From assembly GCF_905404315.1 (NCBI RefSeq), contig NC_066280.1:13153001-13217000 (forward strand): 64,000 nucleotides of DNA. The letters run 5' to 3'. Both the position numbers and the translations under genes were made by a program. The notes beneath the pieces are model-generated. The model was not told where the DNA came from, made no database searches, and saw nothing but the letters and a program-made list of their open reading frames with translations. This stretch comes from Leptidea sinapis. Taxonomy: Eukaryota; Arthropoda; Insecta; Lepidoptera; Pieridae. Shown here one piece after another: positions 57,600 to 64,000 of this stretch; position 1 is the first letter of the stretch, and every line of letters begins with the position of its first letter.

Positions 57600-58075
57600 G
57601 TTATCATCCCTCTTATAGTTTAAAAAAAATCTTTTCGATTAATTTTTATCCTCGGTTCTACCTCAACTTCGTTACTGTTTTTAGCATAATAATATATTCA
57701 ATGTAATTTTATTTCCATTTGAATTGGCTTCGGTTTAGTTTGATTAGCTGGGCTGTTTACACAGTTAGCCTCTTTATTTGGCCATGGTGCGTGTTCGTTT
57801 CTCTTCTTAATCCAACCAGCCCAAATCGTTCCAAAAGTCTAGCAGTCTTTTCAAATTTATGGAAGGATCCGGAAGTCAGAAGTGATATCGGAGGATTTGT
57901 GCTAGTTGCTTGGCTAACCTCCTGCATTCCATAAGAAAGTGTTCTGGAGTTCCTTCTTCCCCCATGTATCCTCAACACACAAAGCGCTGTCCGTTCGCCT
58001 TTAATAGATAGATGCTTGTTTATTTGGCTTCGGGTTGCTATTTGACATAACCTTATGTTTGGCAGCATTCATGTG
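57600..58075 (-). mobile_element. RNase-H/zinc-knuckle LINE C-terminus, decayed
   Basis: In shifting minus frames the sequence gives GTPEHFLMECRRLAKQLA and FHKFEKTARLLERFGLVG-like text, resembling the Cys/His end of R1- or I-type LINEs. Several frameshifts are present. It is a different family from the LINE-A pieces that follow it at 58079. Confidence 0.5.
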
Positions 58076-58078
58076 GAC

Positions 58079-58318
58079 TCCGACTTTTTTTGCTTTTTTT
58101 TTTGTTTAACCTTGCCCCAAAGGTAGGATGCAATAAAGGAACGCAACCTATCCCAATCTGCTGATGATGAATGCGGGTCGCTGGTGGTCTGCGACGTTGG
58201 CGTCGGATAGGCACTACACTCCTGACCAGGCAATGGTCGGACGTTCCGAGAGGGGCGTCGACAAAGACCTGGTAACCATCGGGATGTGTAGTCAGCAGAA
58301 GATCTAATATTTCTACAA
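58079..58318 (-). mobile_element. LINE endonuclease piece in inverted orientation
   Basis: The minus strand reads LDLLLTTHPDGYQVFVDAPL then GTSDHCLVRSVVPIRR. This is the SDH catalytic region of a LINE AP-type endonuclease. It abuts the plus-strand LINE-A 3' end at about 58318. I take both as parts of one insertion with an inverted 5' segment. Confidence 0.75.
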
Positions 58319-58633
58319 GAATTTCATCTTCGCACGACACGCCACAAGTCACGATATCATCCCCACCATCTAGATGTGTGGTGGTCCTCCACAGTGCGGT
58401 TTTCAAGGAGCTTTCTTCCACGTACTACGAAGCTGTGGATTGAGCTTCCTTGTGCGGTGTTTCCGGGACGATACGACATGGGTACCTTCAAGAAAAGCGC
58501 GTACACCTTCCTTAAAGACCGGCAACGCTCTTGTGATTCCTCTGGTGTTGCAAGAGAGTGTGGGCGGCGGTGATCACTTAACACCAGGTGACCCGTACGC
58601 TCGTTTGTCCTCCTATTCCATAAAAAAAAAATA
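58319..58633 (+). mobile_element. LINE-A 3' part, plus strand
   Basis: This contains TTTCATCTTCGCACGAC, the RT C-terminus (TTKLWIELPCAVFPG) and a complete tail ATTCCATAAAA. It is joined directly to an inverted piece of LINE endonuclease on its left. Confidence 0.85.
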
Positions 58634-58639
58634 ATAAGG

Positions 58640-58960
58640 ACGGCATGTGGCTATCCACATCCGGGAGCCGCGTTGGCGACTCAACCAATTGGGAGAGACC
58701 ATACGCCTCATGGCCTCCCGTCCTCGACACTAACCTATGCGAAACATAGCGGCAATAGGCCGCTACTTCACACGAATTCTGTGCGAGTGTGGTAATTAAC
58801 CCCGACGAGTCTGGCCCTATTGTGCTGACGTCATAAGACGGCTCTTACGCCACCCATGGGCCTGGGACTACCCTATTCTTTTTACGCCCCGGGGAAAGTA
58901 CAGGGCAAATGTTGCTTTCCATTTCAAAACCCGGACCTAAAAATCTTTTTTGGACCGTAA
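58640..58960 (+). repeat. GC-rich block, probable transposon 5' UTR
   Basis: CATCCGGGAGCCGCGTTGGC, CTCATGGCCTCCCGTCCTCG, GACGAGTCTGGCCC and CGCCCCGGGGAAAGTACAGG. It is far richer in GC than its surroundings and lies between a LINE-A tail and a SINE-A. I suspect a LINE 5' leader but see no ORF. Confidence 0.35.
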
Positions 58961-58969
58961 TTCGTAAAA

Positions 58970-59226
58970 AAAAATTTTTTCATGACGATAAGGGACAATA
59001 CGAGAAGGACGTTCAGCTGGTGGTAATTGATACGCCCTGCCCCTTACAATGCAGTGCCGTTCAGGATTTTTGAAATATCCAAAAAGTAGAGACTACTATC
59101 TGAGTAGCACTACAATTATTGCGCTAGTCACCTTGAGACATAAGATGTTAAGTCTCGTTTGCCCAGTAATTTCACTAACTACGGCGCCCTTCTGACCGAA
59201 ACACGATAATGTTTACACATGTTACA
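58970..59226 (-). mobile_element. SINE-A copy 14, 5' truncated
   Basis: TTTTTCATGACGATAAGGGA at the left to GATAATGTTTACACATG. It carries a short insertion (AGTAGAGACTACTATCTGA) where the hairpin arm should be. Confidence 0.83.
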
Positions 59227-59824
59227 TCAATAGCGGAGATAAATACATCTTCAATTAGTTCTGAATTTGCTTCCATTTATCTGACATTCTTAAAGAGACC
59301 ATAAACAATGAATGAAAAATTTAATTTATCAATTAGTTTTAGCTTTCTCCACTTTTTTCTATATACCCTTTCACTATGCCTAAACTTACACTTCCACATG
59401 ACTTACAACATTTAAAAAGGGATCTAAAATTTAATAAAAACATGTATCATGGTTTCTTATGTAATCATGTTTATATTTTATGGGATTATTATGTTTATTT
59501 GAATAATTGCTGAAGAGCATCAACTCAAAACGAAACGCAATATTAAAAAATAAATATTATTGTCTATATAATTCGTGGGGTTAACATTATTATTTAGTAG
59601 GTTAAGAAATTTGTGATAAACAGGAGTAGAAATATACCTAAGTCGAATATTTACATAATATTTAATAGTTAAGATTTAAATGTAATTTCTTAATGATGTT
59701 ATTGAATTATATTATTTTTCTATTTGAAATATTGTTTTTATTTGTATAGTGACCCTCCATATTTAATGTTTGAAGCATAAATCACTAGTTACAGAAGAAA
59801 TCATAATGTTTTGTTTAAAAATAA

Positions 59825-60190
59825 AGTGTGTATGTATGTATGCACGCAAGAAGTTATAGATCTTTGGCCTAACAAAGCAAAAATACCTAAAATTATTTAT
59901 TGTTCCTGCTATTCTACGTTTTTAGAAAGAACAATATTGTAAAAATCTTGCAAATATGGGTTTGACAATTAATTATTAAATAACGAATACGGCTGCATGG
60001 GCTTGAACCCTTTGCCTGTCCTAATAATGGACGAAAAAACCATAAAAAAATAACGAATGTCGCATGTCAGAAAATTTTAGGAACCACCTTCACCCTGTTA
60101 CTTTTGTGTTACAGTGATGCGCGCGCATCTTAAAATTTCACGCTCTTCATTTCATAACGCGCCTAAAGAAATATTACTTCAAAAATTTTA
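59825..60190 (+). repeat. dispersed repeat R1, copy 3
   Basis: GCACGCAAGAAGTTATAGAT through CGCGCCTAAAGAAATATTAC. The most complete copy. Confidence 0.68.
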
Positions 60191-60220
60191 TTGTGGACAT
60201 TCGATGTATGCAATGATCCT

Positions 60221-60397
60221 CACAAATTAAATTTGAAAACAAAATTTATGAACTCGTACCCGCGCGTTCCGTGCGAACGCTCTTTCCACTGAGCCAACCG
60301 TTCGAGTGACACACCGTTGATAAATCTTGTATGTCTTGTACAACTCTAAGGTTGTCGCTTCATTGTTCATAAATTTTGTTTTCAAATTTAATTTGTG
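60221..60397. mobile_element. TIR element with tRNA-like module, short complete copy
   Basis: Perfect 33-bp inverted repeats (CACAAATTAAATTTGAAAAC through ATGAAC) at 60221-60253 and 60365-60397. The minus-strand A box TTGGCTCAGTGG is intact; the B box is decayed. The outermost bases may be part of a palindromic target. Confidence 0.72.
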
Positions 60398-60487
60398 TAA
60401 TTAATCACTTTAAAATAGCAAATTGTTTCCAATTATCCTATTTCAGTGGGTTAATTTTGTATGCACCATTTATCTATAGATATGTAT

Positions 60488-60880
60488 CACTGACCTGTAT
60501 AAATACCAGGCTGTTCCATGTGTTTGACAGCAAATGTTTTGTGCCTATTTGAAGCGCCACTCGCGAGCGTCCGGAGAACTAATTTTAACGTATAATACAA
60601 ATGGCTGCGAGAGAAACGTATAATACTCTAGTATTTTTGCATTTTGAATTAATTTCGGTCGTTTTCCGTGTTATTTATACTTCAGGAATCAACGTAATAA
60701 AGTTCACAATTTTTGTTGTTAATAGTTTTCCTATTGATGTTTGTTTAGCTGCGGTTGTCATCACTAGTTTTAGTACCGCAGACTCTCGCTATGGCCAACA
60801 GCGCCAAAATGGCGAATAGCAAACAGGCACAAAAGCACTTTGACAGCCGACAGTCCAGTGGTATATAGTAGAGGTCAGTG
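60488..60880. mobile_element. hAT-like MITE
   Basis: Starts CACTGACCTGTA and ends TAGAGGTCAGTG. The inner arms share ATACCA and CTGTxxxxxxTTGACAGC with gaps. Flanking octamers ATATGTAT and CTATGTAT differ by one base, consistent with an 8-bp hAT target duplication. The 72-codon ORF inside is probably fortuitous. Confidence 0.68.
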
Positions 60881-60966
60881 CTATGTATGCTATGAACCAA
60901 TAGCTTCTCACCACACACTTAACAATCATCTTCATACCACAATGTTAATGTTTTCCAAAAAGGTAG

Positions 60967-61013
60967 TTTGGGAGGAGAAAAGCTCCCAACGGAATTAATT
61001 AAGTCCTCCCAAA
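60967..61013. repeat. short inverted repeat next to the mariner
   Basis: TTTGGGAGGA at 60967-60976 and TCCTCCCAAA at 61004-61013 form a perfect 10-bp stem with a 27-base loop, 23 bases before the mariner. It may be the remains of a tiny fold-back element. Confidence 0.6.
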
Positions 61014-61038
61014 TTTTTATATAGAAGTAAATTGTATA

Positions 61039-61460
61039 CAGGGTGTCCCGTAATCAGTGGACCAACGGGATACCCGTGATAGGGGTGGTCATCATCTATC
61101 GAAAACACCAAATTTTACTGTTCTAGGGCCAGTAGTTCAAAAGATATGATTTTTTAAGCATTATTTTGAAAATTCTACCCTTATCAACACAAAAGTTGAA
61201 AAAAAATATTTTTTATTTTTATTTTGCCCTGTTTCTTAACTTAAGGTGGCTGAGGAAACATGTGTCTTCACAATTAAATCCATTTTTGTGAATAAATATT
61301 GCCAAATTAAAAATTAAAAACCAAAACATGCGCAAATATCAAATAACTAAATTTGCAACGTGATGTTTGAAGCAAGCTAGTGCAAAAAAAATGTATGACA
61401 GCCTTGCGGACCATTATTTAAAAAACATCTGCAGTTCATACTGATTCCAAAAAGGTATAA
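61039..61460. repeat. left terminal inverted repeat of the mariner
   Basis: This is the left 422-base arm, matching 63014-63435 in reverse complement. The match stops abruptly after GGTATAA. Confidence 0.93.
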
Positions 61461-61824
61461 CAATATTACATTTTACAAAAAAAATAACTTAATAACCAAT
61501 TTTAGACTCCAATTGCGAGAAACATTTAAGCGCTATCTATTCTGAGAATTATTTTGTTATCGAGAGAGAGATAACACAATATGCTATCTCTTTCTCGCTC
61601 AGGTACCTTTTTCGTTTACGGGGTCCTATTGGCCGACGCCTATGATCCCCACACCCTAATTTTTCAAATTATTCTTAGTTTCATCAGAGACTTGCTCATA
61701 GCTCGTAGCTGCACACGTGTTTTTTACTTCGCTACCATTACGACTCTTTTTTTTGGTGACTGACGCTTGAATTGGACCTTGTTTGTCTTTGTGATTTGGA
61801 TACTGTTTGCCCGGATTTTATAAA

Positions 61825-62892
61825 ATGCCTAATACCTATACTCCTCGTGAATATGCTGAGATGTATTTTATTTACGGTCTGTGTAATGCAAACGCTCGGC
61901 AAGCAGCCCGTACGTATCGTGAGCGCTATCCTAATCGCGACCGCTATCCGGATCATCGAATTTTTCTCCGTGTAAATAACGCGTATTTAGAAGGCAGAAT
62001 TCCCGGAGCTGCAAACAACGTGGGAAGACCTAGAAGAGTCGATGAACTTCAAATACTGGCCGAAGTGACAGAAGAACCTTCTACGAGTGTTCGTCGTATT
62101 TCAAGACGTACTGGTATAGCAAAAACAACAGTACATCGCATTTTAAAAAGAAACAGTTTATACCCTTATCATATTCAACGAGTGCAGGCACTATTACCTG
62201 CTGATTATCAACGGAGGATAGATTTTTGTGCAGAGATGCTTCGCCGATGCCGACAAGATCCACTATTTTTCAATTCAATATTATGGAGCGATGAATCGTG
62301 TTTTAAAAGAGTTGGAGTGTTTAACATTCATAATTTACATGAATGGGCTGTTGTGAATCCACGTATTGTACGAGAAGATAGATTCCAGCACCAGTTTGGA
62401 GTCAATTTGTGGGCTGGAATCTTAGATGGTAAACTTATTGGTCCATTTGAGCTCCCACCGAGGCTTAATGGTGCTCGGTACTTGCAATTTTTAAGAAATG
62501 ACTTAAGTAATTTATTAGCAAATGTACCACAGGAGGTATGTGAGAGGATGTGGTTACAGCATGATGGCGCACCCGCTCATTATTGCAGACAAGTGAGGGA
62601 ATATTTAAACGAGTCTTACCCAAGTAGGTGGATTGGACGAGGAGGTACAATCCCATGGCCAGCTCGATCACCTGATCTTAATCCATTGGATTATTTTTTA
62701 TGGGGATATTTTAAAGAATCCGTATATGAAACCGTTAACGATAACGAAAGACAGCTAAGACAAAAACTGAATGTGGTGAGTGAAAAAGTCAAAAATAATG
62801 AAAGGGCGTTAAAAAGTTTAAAAAGAAATTTTATAAGAAGATGCCGGCTATGCCTTAGAGTAAGAGGAAGACATTTCGAACATTTATTATAA
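61825..62892 (+). CDS. mariner-family transposase, DD41D-type spacing, 355 aa
   Basis: The transposase cuts and pastes the element by a DDE/D-type reaction in the nucleus. I start it at ATG 61825 (MPNTYTPREYAEMYF, A at -3). An in-frame TTG six codons upstream is not a credible eukaryotic start. Residues ~5-60 resemble the DUF4817-type N-terminal helix-turn-helix region. Residues ~70-112 form a second HTH (SVRRISRRTGIAKTTVHRIL) preceded by the GRPRRV basic hook. The catalytic domain has D156 in LWSDESCF, D247 in LQHDGAPAH and D289 in SPDLNPLDYFLW. Counting as for mariners (third D in the PxDY motif), 41 residues separate the last two, a DD41D pattern reported for rosa/visitor-like mariners. 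There are no internal stops or frameshifts. Subfamily assignment is inference; the superfamily is secure. Confidence 0.93.
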   Translation: MPNTYTPREYAEMYFIYGLCNANARQAARTYRERYPNRDRYPDHRIFLRVNNAYLEGRIPGAANNVGRPRRVDELQILAEVTEEPSTSVRRISRRTGIAKTTVHRILKRNSLYPYHIQRVQALLPADYQRRIDFCAEMLRRCRQDPLFFNSILWSDESCFKRVGVFNIHNLHEWAVVNPRIVREDRFQHQFGVNLWAGILDGKLIGPFELPPRLNGARYLQFLRNDLSNLLANVPQEVCERMWLQHDGAPAHYCRQVREYLNESYPSRWIGRGGTIPWPARSPDLNPLDYFLWGYFKESVYETVNDNERQLRQKLNVVSEKVKNNERALKSLKRNFIRRCRLCLRVRGRHFEHLL

Positions 62893-63013
62893 GAAATAAA
62901 TAAAAAAATTCTAACTATTTACTTTTGTTTTATTGTAAATTCCGCCAAGAAATTGCTATCTAATGTTGATTTAAAATAATTATTGTCTTTTATTGTTTCA
63001 CAATAATGATTAA

Positions 63014-63435
63014 TTATACCTTTTTGGAATCAGTATGAACTGCAGATGTTTTTTAAATAATGGTCCGCAAGGCTGTCATACATTTTTTTTGCACTAGCTT
63101 GCTTCAAACATCACGTTGCAAATTTAGTTATTTGATATTTGCGCATGTTTTGGTTTTTAATTTTTAATTTGGCAATATTTATTCACAAAAATGGATTTAA
63201 TTGTGAAGACACATGTTTCCTCAGCCACCTTAAGTTAAGAAACAGGGCAAAATAAAAATAAAAAATATTTTTTTTCAACTTTTGTGTTGATAAGGGTAGA
63301 ATTTTCAAAATAATGCTTAAAAAATCATATCTTTTGAACTACTGGCCCTAGAACAGTAAAATTTGGTGTTTTCGATAGATGATGACCACCCCTATCACGG
63401 GTATCCCGTTGGTCCACTGATTACGGGACACCCTG
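63014..63435. repeat. right terminal inverted repeat of the mariner
   Basis: This is the right arm, the mirror of 61039-61460. It starts TTATACC and ends ACGGGACACCCTG. Confidence 0.93.
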
Positions 63436-63534
63436 TATACTATGAACTACAAATGACATACGGGCGGCCACTGCAACAACTATTGGCAACACTAGCTAGT
63501 CAGTGCTGTGGTGAAAATATCTTATAGTGTAGAT

Positions 63535-63908
63535 CACGGACTAGTAAAAAAATAAGGACTCCGTGTCACCTTACATAACAGTGTAGCACCAAAACAAGCC
63601 GATTAACGTGTAAATACATAGCCCTAAGCACACACTTAAACTACTACAGGCCTATAGGCGGCTATTATGAGAACTGTCATCATCTGTGACAGATCAGTTT
63701 GCGTCTCAATAAAATATTTTAAAAATGCCGTCGTAGGTTGTGAAAACGTGTAAAAACGAAACTATATAAGTATTTGTGGCCATATATGATTATTTATGGG
63801 AGGATAAATTGTGTAACTAGTATCCCCCGTAACCGCACACACACTAGCATATCGGTGCGTCACTTACTAATATCACGGCGCGGAGTTCTTCTTTTTTAGT
63901 CGTCCGTG
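63535..63908. mobile_element. hAT-like MITE with perfect 8-bp target duplication
   Basis: GTGTAGAT occurs at 63527-63534 and again at 63909-63916. The ends are imperfect inverted repeats, CACGGACTAGTAAAAAAATA at the left and the complement of CACGGACGACTAAAAAAGAA at the right. 374 bp, non-coding. Confidence 0.78.
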
Positions 63909-64000
63909 GTGTAGATATTGAGTTTTGTCTTAAAACATTCACAAATCATTCCTGTTTGTCATTGTTAAACAGAACGAAAACATTGATTGAATTATCTATA

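Larger units (their letters stand above)
61039..63435 (+). mobile_element. intact mariner-type DNA transposon with 422-bp inverted repeats
   Basis: The element begins CAGGGTGTCCCGTAATCAG and ends with the reverse complement, flanked by TA on both sides (61037-61038 and 63436-63437), as expected for Tc1/mariner insertion at TA. The inverted repeats are 61039-61460 and 63014-63435. Both are 422 bases, and I found no difference in side-by-side reading. Between them lies one intact transposase ORF followed by AATAAA at 62895. Total length is 2397 bp, longer than classical mariners (about 1.3 kb) because of the long repeats. The matching arms and open frame suggest a young and possibly still mobile copy. 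Whether the family is active cannot be judged from one copy. Confidence 0.93.

Noticed and set aside
60601..60819. 72-codon ORF beginning MAARETYNTLVF
   Set aside because: It lies wholly inside a hAT-like MITE and the homologous part at 29868 does not keep the frame.
61807..61824. Transposase start six codons earlier
   Set aside because: The upstream codon is TTG. The ATG at 61825 has a suitable context and fits the family N-terminus.
1..64000. CRISPR arrays, operons, prophage or rRNA genes
   Set aside because: No regularly spaced repeats, co-directional gene clusters or rRNA-like conserved blocks were seen, and the intron-containing genes show a eukaryote.

Overview
The window looks like AT-rich, intron-rich insect nuclear DNA, most probably from a moth or butterfly. 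Two sequence facts support this: intron-containing genes with consensus splice sites, and a dense mixture of LINE, SINE, Helitron and TIR elements. The LINE 3' ends, the Helitron ends of the GTCAGCTAG type and the RTE tails of the CATCATCAT type are ones I associate with Lepidoptera; that assignment is from memory, not from a search. There is no sign of operons, CRISPR arrays or other prokaryotic features.

Host genes. I can support only two, both on the plus strand. (1) At 39427-41282 are the last two coding exons of a single-pass membrane protein with a Thr/Ser-rich, N-glycosylation-rich ectodomain. I cannot name the gene. Its upstream exons are not recognisable, so much of 1-39426 may be its introns or intergenic DNA. 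(2) At 52696-56646 is a complete four-exon gene for acireductone dioxygenase (ADI1/MtnD, methionine salvage), 185 residues, with all four metal ligands and a poly(A) signal.

Mobile DNA makes up most of what else can be recognised. There are several LINE families. LINE-A has a tail reading ATTCCATAAAA. LINE-B is Jockey/CR1-like. Two RTE-like families and fragments of RNase-H-bearing LINEs are also present. At least fourteen copies of one ~310 bp SINE-like family (SINE-A) occur, with a smaller tRNA-derived SINE family (SINE-B). Helitron-like elements fall into two subfamilies. Several TIR elements (MITEs) are present, one family of which carries a tRNA-like module. At 50142-52451 is a decayed pogo-like DNA transposon. 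At 61039-63435 is a structurally intact mariner-type transposon with 422-bp inverted repeats and a full transposase.

Layout: 1-39400 is repeat-rich with no confident exon; 39427-42070 is the membrane-protein 3' end; 42070-49150 is AT-rich DNA with MITEs and a Helitron; 49155-52530 is a repeat carrying a LINE and a pogo element; 52696-56772 is the adi1 gene, with an RTE fragment in intron 2; 57600-60400 is a patchwork of LINE, SINE and MITE fragments; 60488-63916 holds a hAT-like MITE, the mariner, and a second hAT-like MITE with a perfect 8-bp target duplication. I see no convincing new biological system. The most unusual items are the intact long-TIR mariner, the MITE family with a tRNA-like insert, the SINE/LINE tail sharing, and the nested insertions with clear target duplications.
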